Assembly: GCA_020746875.1 (NCBI GenBank)
Contig: JAGTJL010000006.1
Coordinates: 2,790,001 to 2,854,000 of the forward strand
DNA from: Rhexocercosporidium sp. MPI-PUGE-AT-0058
Lineage: Eukaryota > Ascomycota > Leotiomycetes > Helotiales
Direction of reading: 5' to 3'
Length of the DNA: 64,000 bases
The notes beneath the pieces are model-generated. The model searched no databases, was not told where the DNA came from, and saw only the letters and a list, made by a program, of their open reading frames with translations. Positions within the stretch are counted from its first letter, which is position 1; each line of letters starts with the position of its first letter. Positions 46,780 to 59,552 of this stretch are shown piece by piece. The translations under genes were made by a program, and so were the position numbers.

Positions 46780-46899
46780 AAAGCCTTATTTTAAATTAGT
46801 TTTAATAGTCTTTTATAGCTATTATTTTCTTTAAACTCTTACGCGAAAGTAGCCGTTTATAATAAAATCGGTAATTAAGTCCTTATTAGAATACGGTCG

Positions 46900-49800
46900 T
46901 AAAGCCCTATTAATACTTTAAATTAAAAGGTAAATAATTATTAATTAACGTCGTCGTTTTACTATCTCGAAAGGAAGTTATAATCTATTATCTTTTAAGT
47001 AATTATAATTGTCTTCTCTTAATTCCTAAGCTTAAGTTATTTAAATAGGTTTTAAAGTAATCCCGGTTTATTAAAATACGCTATATAGAAATCTCTTAAT
47101 TTATAAGGCGACTTTATTAAATTAAAGGCATTATATTACTATAGATTAAGATTATAGCTTAATTATTTCACTTAATATTTAAATACGTTATAATATAATT
47201 TAATATGAAGGATTTCCTCGATTTCTTATTCTTTTTAATTTTTAATAACCTTTAAAAAAAGTTTTAGCATCTTTTAATTTAATAAAAGGTCTTTTAAGTC
47301 TTTAAAAAAGAGTTTTAATATAAATACGTTATATATTTAAGAGCTTATAAGTAATTTTAATTTATAAGAGTAACTTATTTTCTTTAAAATCTTAAAAGGG
47401 CTTTCTTATTAATTTATAAGCTTACGATTAAGACGGTAGCTCTTAAAATTCTTAATTAATAAAAAGACTTCTTTTCTAACTTCTTAATTAATAAGCTTTT
47501 ATTTTTAATCTATTACGCGGGCTATACGGTCTTAAGCGGCTTATATATTTCCTTTAATAATTTTCTACGTTTATTTTATATATTAAGCTAGCTTTTTTAC
47601 GTCGGCGTAATTAAGCTTTTTTAATAAAGTAATAGCTTTAGGCGTCTTTTAATCTTAATTATTACGTGTTTTTATATCGAATTTAAGTTAATATAAAGTT
47701 ATATTAATAGATTCGTAAGGCAGAGATATTTAAGCTTTATTAATTAAAAGTATTAACTTATTTTAATTATCTTAATAATAAGTGACGAATAGTTTAAGCC
47801 TTTAATCGATATAGCGATTTATAATCTTCGTTTATTTGTTTATTTCCTTATAATAAGCTATAAAAAGCTTAATTTTAACGTCAATAATACAATAGAATTC
47901 TTTTTAAAAGAAGGAAATAAACTAAGCGTTGCAATTAAATATAATTATCTCCGGAGTATGTTTAAATCGGTAAATTTATTAAATAAATAATGTTGGAAAT
48001 CATGTGATCCAAGAGTCACGTGAATATGGAATGCTCTAGAAGCATTGATTTGTAAAGGCATGGAAGGCTCTAGAGCCTTTAACTCATGTATATAACCTTA
48101 CTCTCACTCTGCCTTTAGAAGAGTGAGGCATGCAAATAGTCAAAATATGACAAATAATTAAGTAGTGCCACAAGCGTCGATATTTTAATAATAAGGAATT
48201 ATAACGGAATCCTTTTTAAGGCAGTTAATAAATATTAAGATTTAATTAAAATTATATTTGTTCTTTAAAAAATCCTTATAATTTATATATAAGTGTTATA
48301 TAAAATATATAAGAATAAGTAAAAGATGTAAGAACTTTTATTATTTAATTTATTTAAAGTAAGAGTATTAATAAGCTTTATAATTTCTTATATATTAAAT
48401 GTAATCCGAACTTATTCCGAATTAATAATATTTAAGAGCGAGGAGTTAATAAGTCTTCTTTTTATTTAAATATATTATGGACGGCTAGTTATAGGCCTTT
48501 TGGATTAATTTAATATATAATAAGGTATTCCTTTATATATATAAACGGCTTTTAAAGTATAAGAGTCCGTCTGTTATTATATAATCTTTAAATAAGGACT
48601 TTTATTCTTTTATAAAGGACTTATAGTTATTTTAATAAAGCTTTTTAATAAGATTAAATGAGATTTTAAATAGCTTTAGAATTAAATTGTTAATAGCGTC
48701 TTCCGTTTTTAAGGAAAGAAAATAAAAAGAAATAACGTTAATTATAAACTTATCCGTTAACTCCGTATTAATTTTAAGGTTAAGGCGATTAGGCGTAAAT
48801 ATGATTATAAATCGGCTATTTAATTTTACTTTTTCTTAAACTTTTAAGTCTTATTCTTTTTAATTAAAAATATTAATTTTTTGATTTTATTTACTTAACG
48901 TATATATTATTTCAAAATTAATATTAAATAAGAATTCTATTTATTAAGCTTGTTTATTTATAAAGACTTTTATTATTATGAAATACTTTAAGGATTAATA
49001 ATCTGAATATATTCTAAGTTTAGTCCGAATGAATATAAGTTTAGGACGTTATTTATAAAACGATTTTATAATTATATAAAGTTTTTTATCGTGGATTTTT
49101 TAATTAAGCTTATGGCTATTTAAGACGTGAGAGTAGAATCTTAGGGGGTATTATAGTCCGTTAGCGTATTATTAAGAAACTACGCTTATAATTACTTTAT
49201 TAAAAGCGTCGGTTTTTAATCGCGTTAATAAATTAAAATTAAAATAATAAATCTTTTATATAATTAATAATTAATTTTATAATTCTTTAAGGGCCTTTTT
49301 ATACTCTTCCGTTTAATTTTAGGAAACCGTAAGTCGAGTAAGCGTAGAGAAAAGCTTTACGATAAATTTAAAGTTGTAAATAAATTATCAATAAAAACTA
49401 TAAAAACTTAAGAAAGATTTTATTATTATAATAGTCTTTAAGTATTTTTAATTCCGTAACGGCTTTACTTTTTCTAAGTCGGCTTTAATTCCTTTTATAA
49501 TTATAATATAACTTAAGTATTTAGTGTGGGTAACGTGGAATTCACACTTCTTAATATCGACTTATAAATTAGCTTTTATAAGCCGTTTTAAAATTATTTT
49601 AACGTGTTCTTTATATTCCTTTATTAATTTTAAATAAATTAAGATATTATTAAAATATACTATATAAAAGTCGTTTAAATAATCTAATAATACGTCGTTT
49701 ATATAACGTTAATACGTACTTAGTTTATTATAAAGTCTAAAGGATAATACTTTGTATTTATAAGTCTTATATTTAATACAGAAGGTCGTATACTTTTCTG

Positions 49801-52700
49801 ACTTAGGGTTTATTTAAATACGATTAAATACGGCTCGAATATCGAGTTTAATAAATACTTTAGCTTTTAATACGCGGGAGAAGAGCTTATTAATTCTCGG
49901 TATAAAGTATAAGTCTTTTTACGTTAGCGCATTTAAACGACGGTAATTAATATAAAAACGCAGCCCTTTATTACTCTTTTTTATAAAAAGGACGGAAAAA
50001 GCGAAAGGACTTTAATTTATTTTAATAAACTTTTTATTAAGGTTTTTTAAAAAGTATTCTTTTAATACTTTTAACTCTTTTATTAATTAACGGTATAAAG
50101 GAGAATAAGAATTAGGTAATAAAGCTTTTAATTAAATCTTATAATTATAATATTAATAAAGTAATAAAACGTTTGATTTTGTCTTAAAAAATACTTTTTT
50201 AAGAAGTTAATATTATTTCGGAAGCCTTTTAGCCACGATTTAAAAAGTATTTAAATCTTTTTCTTTATATCTTTCTTATAAGATTTAATTTATTTTATAA
50301 ATATTAATTATAAAGAATTTAATATTTTTGCTTTTTATATTAAAATAAAATACGTTTACGTTAATTTTATAAATAAAAAAGGAAGTTTTTTACGGAATTA
50401 TAATAAGTTCCGGGAGACGACGTAATTATAGACGAAGCTTCCTTGCCTTTAGTTTTCCGACTGGCTTTAATAATAAGGGTTTCGGAGCTGTTTTTGGTTT
50501 TTATTCTTTAAAAGGATTCTCTAATAACGTCGATACTTATATATAATTAACAACGAATTGGCAGTATTATTATCTTCGATTAATTTAATTTATAATTAAA
50601 TTACGTCGGTTAGTATTTAATTAATAATAATTAATAATTCTTGTTTTAGCCTTAATAAGAAGCGACAAGATTAGCTCTTTCGTCTAGCGAGGAGTTCGTG
50701 AGTATATGGAGGGCTATATAAGACGGTTATTAACCGAATTGAGTTTAACGCGGAAGCGTCTTATTTATTTAATATTAATTATTATATTTTAATTTCTTAA
50801 GTTAAATATAATAAAAGGGCAGTTATATACGCGTTTGCTGTTTATTATTAAGTAAAGACGTATATAGTAAGAGGCGTGGCTTCGTATGGAATTCTGGAAA
50901 CTATAAATTAAAATAATATAAAAGAGGAATAGAATTTTTACTTTTAAGGCCTTTAAAAGGCGCACGGAAAGGGTCTAATTTATAAAAAGGTAATCGTTTA
51001 CTTTAGTATTTATTAAAGTAAAGAATATAACGTTATATTTATTTATATTAATAATATAAAAGATTAAGAATTACTTTCTTTTTATAAAGGAGTTTAAATT
51101 AAGTTTTAATAAATTATATTTACGTAAACTTAAGAAGGAGTCTTTTTTTAGGCTTTCTCGTTTTCTTTTATTTATTCTTTTAATAACTCTTTTTATTCTT
51201 TTCTTAGTTTTACGCCTTTTTCCTTAATTCTTTTATTTATAAGCTGAACCTTAAGAGTCTTAAGGCAGTCGCTCTTATAATAATTAAATTTATTATAATT
51301 ATAATACTTAATTAAATTATTACTTATAAAGGTTTAAAGCTTTAAATATATAAAGCTTTAACGCGGTAAAAAGGGAGTAAATTATTATTAAAAAGTAAAA
51401 AAACGTTAAAATAAAATAAAAGAAGATTAATAAGCGAAAGTAGTTTTTTAAATAAGCGTTTAAACGAAAGAAGTAATTTAACTTAAACCGGACGGCTTCC
51501 GGGTTATATTTGGAGTGCGAGTTAAAATGAAATTTAAATTAAGTATACGATTCCGGCGGTTCTTTAAGTTTAATGAAATAAAATAGGAAACTATTTTATT
51601 ATAATTATTCTCTTAAATTAGCTTAATAATAAAAGTCTTATCTTATAACTTAAGAGAGAGCTTTTACTATATATAAAAGAATTATTCCGACTTGACGACG
51701 TTATTTTAAATAATAACGCTTTAAAATCTTATTTTAAATTTAATAAAAGTCTTTTTAAAATAAGAGTTTATATATAAATCGTAGAAAGTAAACCGGAACT
51801 CGTCCGCTTCGTAGCCGGTTAAAAAATAAGATTTTAAGAATATAATCATTTCTTTAATAGTCTTAAAAGAATAAGTTTTCAAAAAGTATTAAGGTTTTAA
51901 ATAAGATCGTGCCGTTTCGGTAATTAATTCTTAAACAAAAGCATAACAAGCTCTTTTTATTAAGTAAAAATTAACGTTAACTTTTAAGCGGTCTCGAACT
52001 AAAGCACGTTATTATTTAAACAAAGAGTTTAAATTATTATTTAATAAAGTAATTTTTTCCGTTAATTAAATCTTAAGAGGCCGAAACGAGCTTAAATAAG
52101 CTCCAGAAGTAAGAGAGGCATAATCCCTTAGCGAACTTCTATTAAATTCTACTAATCGAAGTAAAGAAGGAATAAGGGTTCGTAAGCGACTCTAAGATAG
52201 TTCGGAAGGCTTAAAAGAGTAGAATCTTCTTTAAGATCGTCGTTAAGTCGTATTAAATTAGGCCGAGGGGTAGTAAAAGCTATAAGTATAACTTTAATTT
52301 TAATAAAGCTAAATTAAAGTTCTTTTTACTTATTTGCTTAATTCTTAGTTCGATTATTAACAGCTTAAAAGAGTCCTTTTAAAACGTTAAAATTATTATA
52401 ATTTATATCGTTTTAAGTTTTGTTTTTATTCTTTTAAATAGCGACGCTAGTTTTAAAGGGCGAAGCAATAAGTGTTTTTAAATTAAAAGGCGTCTTTAAG
52501 GAGGTCGTAGTAATTAAAGGACTTAATTTAATAAGTTCTTTAGCAATTAGTTAAGATATAATAAGTCTTAATAAAAATAAGTATTTAACTTAGGATAGAT
52601 TCGGAAAGGGTTTTATACTTAAATAATAAGGTTTTGAGTATAATAAAAACACTTCCTTAAAATCTATTTATAGCGGCTTTTATATAAAAGGAGTTATTTA
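46900..52700 (-). pseudogene. Gypsy gag-pol polyprotein, RIP-destroyed
   Basis: Read leftward: a degraded CCHC knuckle near 51310-51270 (NYYKSDC survives), then reverse transcriptase at about 49900-49480 with RYINDVLLDYLNDFYIVYF. The usual YLDDI reads YFNNI. DIKKCEFHVTHTKYL follows, a strong Gypsy signature. Integrase and chromodomain-like regions expected at 49.0-47.0 kb are too mutated to place. Stops are frequent. Limits are approximate. Confidence 0.75.
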
Positions 52701-52874
52701 GAGCGTAATTAGCGAAGATTACTTTAAGCGTTATTAATTATGAAATGCTGAATTAAACTTTAATTCTTAATTATTAAGAGATCTCTGAAATTTTAACTCT
52801 TTAAAATATTAATAATTAAATCTTTAGTAAGATATTATAAAATCGTCTCCGGCGGAAGTGATCTTCTTATTTAA

Positions 52875-53130
52875 TGTAATAATATTAGCTAAGAGAGCGG
52901 TGTAAGAAGTATATAGTAATACTTTAGTTAAGGCTATTAAGAGCTAATAGGTTTAATACGAAGGAAACAAGAAGATAAAGAAGGAAAGAGGGAGTAGAGG
53001 GAATATGAGTTCATATATATAGGCTCCTCCGAAACCCTTTCGGTATTAGTCCGACTCGGCATGACTTGGTTACCTCTGAACCCCTGGATTCCCTGACTCG
53101 CTGAAGCTCCTAAGTGCACCTATCGTCACA
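52875..53130 (-). repeat. Gypsy 5' LTR (right)
   Basis: A 256 bp copy of 31052-31307, ending CGTCACA on the plus strand and followed by the GGAAC duplication. The shared core includes TCCGACTCGG and CCCCTGGATTCCCTGACTCG. Confidence 0.9.
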
Positions 53131-53135
53131 GGAAC

Positions 53136-54930
53136 GCCTTTATTAAGTGGGTAATTTTAGACGACGTTAAATACTGCAAAGCTTCCTTTATAAACTTTCG
53201 TCGAATGATTAAGATTGCTAATATTTAAGCTGTTAACGCGTTACCTCCCTCTTACTTTACTTTAAAGGTTTAGGTTACTCAGATGTTTAAGTATTTTAAG
53301 TTATATATTATATAAGACGTCGTAGACGCTTAATCGAAGGTTTCTATATTGTTTAACGGCTGAGGGTCGCTGAAGGAGAAGATTAGTATTGTTGTAGTGG
53401 TTTTATATTATATAAATAAAAAAGAGGAAGTAGTTATAATATTAGCAGGCTTGTTAAAGCTTTTAGGTCATAGGAAAACCGGTGTTGGTAAGCTAATCTA
53501 TTTCTGGTGTCTTTCTTTAACTGACAAACTATAAATTAAGCCTTTATTATTCTACCTCTCTTATAACGATTCGGAATCAATAAGTATAACATTAGTTGGT
53601 TTGTCCTTGACAACGCGTCTAATAACGATATTATACTTGTAGAGCTTAGAAAATACCTTAATTTCGACCCGAAATAACGTCGCCTTCGCTATATAAGCCA
53701 TATTTTTAACTTTATTATAAAGTAATACTTGTTTAATTAAAATACGTTATCTTTTAAAGCTAACTTTAAGAAGGCCGGTTTAAAAGTAAGACGAAAGCTA
53801 TAAAGGTCTCGTGAAAAACTTAAAAAGCTACATAACTTAATGACATATATTATAGCTTTTAGAAAGCGTAGAATAGCTTTTAACAGTTTATAAGTTAATC
53901 TAAATAAAGGTAACGCCACTGGAAAGAAATAAAAGTTATATTAAACGATAGTATACGCTAGAATTCTTCATATCCGATGATTATACGCATTTTAACTCTC
54001 CGCGAAGCTCTCGACACTTACGCCATTAAATTATACGTTTTTAAAGAGCCTCTTAATTAAAAGGTCTTTCAATAAGACTATATTAACGACAATGAATAAG
54101 AGACTCTTAAGCTAATAGCAGATTACTTAAAACCTATTTTCCGTTTTATTAAAGACTTTAAAAGCAATCCCGATCGATTCGACTTTACGTTATTATTTTA
54201 TAAAGCTTTTTAGGAGATATTACGTCTTTTTAAAGGTTTACTCCCTTACTTTAAGAGTCTCGAGACTTTGGCGAAGGCAGGTTAATTTAACGGCCATAAA
54301 GGCATATAAGAGTCGATTACACTTGCTTGGAATAAGACAAAGGAATAATACGGCAAGACTAACGTTTTTATTACGTGGATAGCAGCCTTAGTTCTTTACC
54401 CTCGATGGAAATGGTAAAACTTCGACTTATAATGGACTGGCGACAATATATAATACGTGAGGAAAGGGAAGGCTGCTTTATAAAGGCTTTAAGAGAGCGA
54501 TTATAAAAGAGAAGTTGTTATACGAGTAGAAGAAAGGACGTCAGATTTAAAGCCTCTGAAAGCGTATAAAACTACTCAATTAGAAAGGCTGGCACTTCTT
54601 TTTATTGGTATTACTTTCATAGCAAAAGCTCTACGAATATTAAGCCGAAAAGATTAATTAGCGTTATATCTTAAAGAGCTTTTAATAGATTAACCTCTTT
54701 TAGAGTATTAGCGATTAAAGTAAGCCCAGTGGCCATAGCTTATACAGATAGCCTTCGATTTTTTGAGTATACTTGCTATGAGCTTTAAGTATAAACGTGT
54801 TTTCTCGTCTTATTTTATGTAAACTACATTATGTAATTCGAAATTATTAGCTTAATTCCTATAGTATTAGGAGTGCTTAAAAAACTGGTAGAGAAGGGGA
54901 ATAGTTAAGCTTATAACGGCCTTTAGAGCG
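53136..54930 (+). pseudogene. hAT transposase, C-terminal part
   Basis: Resumes after the Gypsy duplication (AFIKWVILDD) and runs to about 54930 with many stops. Near 54740-54900 the hAT dimerisation signature is recognisable (ALSINVFSRLILCK in the place of the usual SIPAMS...RVFS region). The preceding DDE-bearing part is too mutated to assign. Not functional. Confidence 0.65.
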
Positions 54931-55389
54931 GTTGACCTTAGGAAAGATTTTTAGTATACGTTTATTTTTAGAATCATTTTTTAAGTAGCTTTTAAGCTCT
55001 TTAGTTCAAGCCATTCAGCTGTGAGTTCTCATATAAGCCAGTCAGCTCAGCAAGTTGCTCAGCTAATGGCTGACTGATTGGCTGATCGGCCACTCTGCGC
55101 CCAGGAGAGGCGGGCTAGGTTCCATACAATATCTAGCATAAGGTTAGATCTGCAGAGCGTAGTTCCTTTCTCATTCTTAGTGCTTTCTAGCATGCTTCTA
55201 CCCGTAACCTTTGCGATAACGTCTCACCCCTAGATTCCGCCCACCCTTAGATTCCGCCTACCTTCGCTTAACTCACCGCTACTCCTACTTACTAACTTAA
55301 ATAATTAATTACTCGTTTATTCTTTAATCAATTCTTTTTAAATTTGGAATTCGTTTTGTTTTTATTATAAAGCCTGAATATACTGAGTA

Positions 55390-57670
55390 TGATATTATGT
55401 GTGCGCTTAAGGAGGTCGTAAATGGCAAGTCTTTGCGAAAGGCATGCTTAGAGTAGGGTATTCTAAAGTTTATACTTCGTGACCGTAATACAACGACTTA
55501 ACCACGTAAGGAGGCTCTTAATCACTTACAAAGGTTACTTACGGTGATAGAGAATCTATTGACTAATTAGATTTTGACTTAAGAGTCTCTTAGTCATAGA
55601 GTTATATATATATATAGATTAAGGTTTTTGGAAAGAGGCTTTTAGCAGTTTAAGGAGACTACTTATTACCAGGAAAACACTAAATGACACGATTTTTGGC
55701 ACGTAATCCTGTTCTAAAGACTAAGAGGCAAATCTATATTGATTTTATACGTGTTAACGCCGCTTGTACTAAAGTTATTAGGCTGTGGTTCTAAAAATTA
55801 GAGATTCCGGCTATTAAGGCTATTTTAGTTTGTTAACGATAGAATATAGACGAGACTGGTATTATAGAAGGCTACGGTCTTAATAGATATATTATAAGGA
55901 ACGCTAAGAGCCGTAAGATTTAAGGAAAACAGTTAAGTTCATGTGTTTAGACGATAATAATTAAGTGTATCTTTGTAATTAGAGCTTTTACGCTACTAAT
56001 TGTAATTTATAAGGGAAAATTAGTCTAATAATAGTAGTTTCCGTCTTAATTAGACGTATTCGACTAATAGCACTTTATAGTTACTGAAAATAGGTGGATA
56101 ACTGATTAAATAGCCTTTACATAATTGGAAAAAGTCTTTATCTTTTAGACGAAACTAGGTGATTATTTTAATAAGACTTTTTATTTTAGACGGTTATAGG
56201 AGTTATAAGATTACGGAATTCTTTTGGAGGTGCTTTAAATATAATATATACCTTTTATTATCAGCAAAAAATTTCGCGGACGCCCAGAAATCGAATCCGC
56301 TATTTTTGCTATTTTCGCCAAAAGGCCGCCTTTAACGCTTAAAGCCGCCTTTTTAAATTTTAATCGGTCGCTGGTATTAAAAGCGCCAGTTTATTTTAAT
56401 ATACGCTAAGCTTAATTAAGTAATTTTTATAAATATAATTTAAACGCTAAAATATTATAATTTTTAAAAAAAATCTTAGCGTTTTTTAAATTAACCGAAT
56501 ACGGTTAAATTAGCGTTAATTTTAAGTTTCGCTTATATTTCGTTAGGCACGTCCTAAAAACTAATCTCGCTAAAGCTTTTACGTTATAAATATTTACGTT
56601 AAAAAAATTATAATAAGAAAATCGTTCGTTTCGGGCAAATTATATGCGCACGCTAGCCGGCCCTAGCCCTAATCAGGCATTATAAGAGGCATATTTATTA
56701 TTATTATATTATAACTATTATTAATATATTATTAATATTATTAGTATATTATTAATATTATTAATACTTTCATAAACCTTATTAATATATTAAATAAAAT
56801 AAAACAATTAAGCCCCACTTTTAAAAGTGGGGTTATAATACGCTAGTTTATTTCGGCGCTTTCGGCGCGCTTTTAATTTACTATAGTAAGAAACTGTCCC
56901 CAAAATTTTCGACATGCAACTTTGGCGCCGTTGGCGGACGTCCGCTTCTCGATTTTTTTGCAGATGATTCTTACTTGTATATATGTTATACGTCTTATAA
57001 CCTCTAGATTTGACGGTTTTCTCTATCTTAAAGCGTGCCTAGCGGAAAGAACCGTAAAAGTTGAGTTTTTTGATTAATTTTATTTTAATTAATAACCGTA
57101 ACTTTTTCACTTGTTATTAAAAGGCACGTTAAGAGAGTATTATATCTTCTAATATTAAGGCGGGGTGGAAAACTGCGGGATTATGGCCGGTATTTGTAGC
57201 TAAGCTATTAATGAGTCTTTTACTGTTAGAAAATAATAAATCAATAAATTCATTTCTTTTAAAGCCTTAGGAGACGTTAATATTACCTCCGGAAGTAATT
57301 GATACTTTAATTGAGGTTTAGACTTTAAGGGCTAAAAAAGATTTATATATATAAATTCGTACTTTAGCCAGCAAATTATATAATTAACTTTTAACGTAAC
57401 GTTTGCTTTTTAAAAAGGTTATAAAGGGAATTAATAAAAGAGACTACGAATTAAGGAAGGCAAATATAAAGATTAAAAAGTTGGAAAAGAGATTAAAGCA
57501 ATTAAGGCTAAAGAAAAGACGGAAAGTCCGAACGAGTCCAAATTTTAAGTTTGCTATAACACGTGTTATTAAAGAGGCTTAAATTATAGCTAGAGAATAT
57601 TAAATTAAGTCTTTAGAATTAGAATCAGGAGGAGAATCAGACTTTAAAATATCTTATATAGAAGTTAGCG
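55390..57670 (+). pseudogene. pogo-like transposase (HTH_psq and DDE_1 type)
   Basis: The start region resembles a psq helix-turn-helix (DIMCALKEVVNGKSLRKACL) followed by a Tc5-like DNA-binding part (LLTVIENLLTN). A DDE-domain trace follows, including VIYKGKLV near 56010 and HFIVTENRWITD near 56070. After the repeat insertion the C-terminal part has GIMAGICS and a Lys-rich coiled stretch at about 57430-57530. Stops are frequent. Confidence 0.7.
56265..56960. repeat. 0.7 kb non-coding repeat R1, copy 1
   Basis: Homologous over its whole length to 62675-63400. Ends form an imperfect inverted repeat: GCAAAAAATTTCGCGGACG on the left, CGGACGTCCGCTTCTCG then a T run and GC on the right. It contains the perfect palindrome CCCCACTTTTAAAAGTGGGG. 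No coding capacity. It sits inside the pogo-like transposase, so it is a mobile non-autonomous element. Confidence 0.75.
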
Positions 57671-57870
57671 TAATTATAGAGTTATTAAGTGTTAAGTATT
57701 AAGTACTAGAATTAAGCGAGGTGGGCGGAATCTAGGGGTTAGACGTTAATAGATTCGTTCTTCGTTCGTTCAATCTTTCTCCTCGCCGTTCATTTCTGCA
57801 TTGTGTATGTAGTTAATATAGTCTTTCCACCCCACGTAATTCCCCGCGGTTTCAATATTATCCCCCCTTA

Positions 57871-58098
57871 GCAAGCGTTAAATCTCATGAAAAGTGGTCA
57901 TGGTGTGGGTAGTTTTCTTAGGTGTTTAGCTAGTAAAAACTACTGTTATCGGCTACAGCCGGGGAATAACAAGTCTCTAAAACCTTCTACAGTCACCTTA
58001 GACTGTGCGACAAGACATTCAAGCCTCTTATAGGGTTATTCCTCCACTTATAGCACTGCTCTACGCCCCAACTAGCAAAAGTTGAGATTTAACGTTTG
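57871..58098. mobile_element. Harbinger-like MITE
   Basis: GCAAGCGTTAAATCTCA at 57871 is mirrored by TGAGATTTAACGTTTG ending at 58098. TTA lies on both sides, the 3 bp target of the PIF/Harbinger superfamily. The unit is about 228 bp and non-coding. The right arm has A for G at one site and the outermost base is ambiguous. Confidence 0.6.
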
Positions 58099-58404
58099 TT
58101 AACTCTTACACTGCGTTGATCCTGCCAAACCTTAGCCGACCGAAACACTGATAGGTCCCCCATACTTTAGCCAATTAAATTTCCCATACAAAAGAAGTGG
58201 GGCGGGATTAGCACAATGTAAAGGGGGTGGAGACATCGGATTGGCCGCCTTACCTATATGTCGGGGAGGCGTTTGTTATAGTGAAAGCACGTGCACACAC
58301 TACCTATGAATTTTTGGATGAGGAAAATTCTATATCAATAGCAGGGCGACTTATAATCTACTTCGCACTCGGGGTAGCAGTTCCAAAATGCAGGGGTAAT
58401 GCGC
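58099..58404. other. Ordinary-composition intergenic stretch
   Basis: A 60-codon frame at 58227-58409 has no family features. No repeats or promoters that I can support. Confidence 0.3.
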
Positions 58405-58406
58405 TA

Positions 58407-59537
58407 TAGTGCCGCTTTAAAAAAACCTCTTATTATTTTGTATACTATTTATCTACGTCAATTACAGCTTGACATCGTGCTTTTATATTACGTACAAGCT
58501 TTCTAATTCTCTTGTATATAATTGATTTTCAGGCCTTTTGAATTACTTTCCTTAGCCTTTTATAAAAGCTATAAACCTTAGAGTAATACTTTTGAATATA
58601 GTTCTTTATATTATCTCAAATCGTCTTAATTAGGCTCAAATCAAGGGAGCAAAAAGGCCATTTAATTATCTGTATTTTAGCAACTTAAATTACAAACTTT
58701 GTAAAAGCAAAAGCGTAGCCTTTTATATTATTTTATTAAAATTAAAGCTTAAAATATTGCCGTAAAATCTCGTCTACAATTAAGATAATAATCCCTAAGT
58801 AAAAGCCTTTATTTATCGTTTTTTATCCTTTTTCCAAAAAAAAAAGCCTCTTATGCCGGCTATATTTCCCATTTATTAACCTCTAAAACATCTATCTAAT
58901 TTTCCGTTAATATCGCGGTTATACGCAATCCTTGTAATACTCTTTTTTTCCAATTTTGCGTATAACCCAGATCCGTATATACCTCCCAGGTTGTGCCCAC
59001 GTTCGTTACTTCAAAAAATCTCGTTTTACTACTCGTCAGTCCAATTTACGTATTCTTTTACCCATTCAAGCCTCTTTTTTCTATTGTCCTCAGAAAGGGG
59101 GGGTTTCTTCCGTGAAACACGTCGTGCAAAGCCTTCCTTTTTAAATGCCGTACGTATAGCCCATTTCCCGCAATCCAAGCCAAGTATTCCCGGTATCTCG
59201 ATCCACGGCGTTTTGCGGTTTTCTTGGAAGGCTGTCGCCCATTGGATTAGCCCTTTTTTTTGTGTGGGGTATTAAGGAGAATTCTCTGGTTAGTCTTTTT
59301 TTTTAAAAAAAAAAGATAAGTTGGTACGTAATTGCGTAACAAACTTGATCGTAAGTATACCCTGTTTCTAGGGAGATTTGAGAACGTGTGTGGTAAGCAT
59401 CAAAAAAGAAAGTTTGAAGGCATAGCCTCTGGTCGCGCGTAAGCTCTGGTTGTTTTGGTTGCTTCGGCGTTGGTACCTGGTATGTGATGCCATGTTGAGT
59501 GCTGTAATAGAAATTAAGTGGACAAAAGCAGCACTAA
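58407..59537 (-). mobile_element. Tc1-like transposon, minus strand
   Basis: TAGTGCCGCTTT near 58407 is mirrored by AGCAGCACTAA near 59537, with TA on both outer sides (58405-58406 and 59538-59539). The arms are short and imperfect. The interior encodes a transposase on the minus strand. It differs in sequence from the Tc1-like element at 28502. Confidence 0.65.
58436..59493 (-). pseudogene. Tc1-like transposase, minus strand
   Basis: ATG 59493 opens MASHTRYQRRSNQNNQSLRA, then a helix-turn-helix part (RGYAFKLSFLMLTTHV). TPWIEIPGILGLDCGKWAIR and RKKRLEWVKEYVNWTDE follow, the latter preceding the first catalytic Asp in DDE_3 transposases. Downstream of about 59030 stops accumulate and the catalytic part is degraded. 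The 5' half is far less mutated than the 3' half. Confidence 0.75.
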
Positions 59538-59552
59538 TACACTTTAAATTCA

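Larger units (their letters stand above)
31052..53130 (-). mobile_element. Ty3/Gypsy retrotransposon inside the hAT
   Basis: Two 256 bp LTRs (31052-31307 and 52875-53130) are flanked by the identical 5 bp GGAAC at 31047-31051 and 53131-53135. The reverse transcriptase on the minus strand is of Gypsy type, so the right LTR is the 5' one. Without the Copia element it carries, this element is about 7.8 kb. It also carries an antisense Cys-rich gene near its 3' LTR. It is heavily RIPped. Confidence 0.92.
30008..55097 (+). mobile_element. hAT transposon, outermost shell of the nest
   Basis: CAGAGTGGCCGATCAG at 30008 is mirrored by CTGATCGGCCACTCTG ending at 55097. The flanks carry the identical 8 bp CGCCCAGG at 30000-30007 and 55098-55105, the duplication length of the hAT superfamily. 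Subterminal CAGTCAGC-type repeats occur at both ends. Subtracting the Gypsy element and its duplication leaves an original hAT of about 3.0 kb. The transposase on the plus strand is split by the Gypsy insertion and RIPped. Confidence 0.92.
55219..57746 (+). mobile_element. pogo-like DNA transposon interrupted by a 0.7 kb repeat
   Basis: Arms starting ACGTCTCACCCCTAGATTCC at 55219 and its inverse ending at 57746 (one transition difference within the first 15 bases) are flanked by TA at 55217-55218 and 57747-57748. Near the left end the motif TAGATTCCGCC is repeated a second time. A repeat unit at 56265-56960 interrupts it, so the original length was about 1.83 kb. The transposase is RIPped. 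Confidence 0.82.

Noticed and set aside
57800..58200. Search for an rRNA or tRNA gene in the GC-richer stretch
   Set aside because: No cloverleaf or conserved rRNA core could be found; the inverted repeat there is better explained as a MITE.
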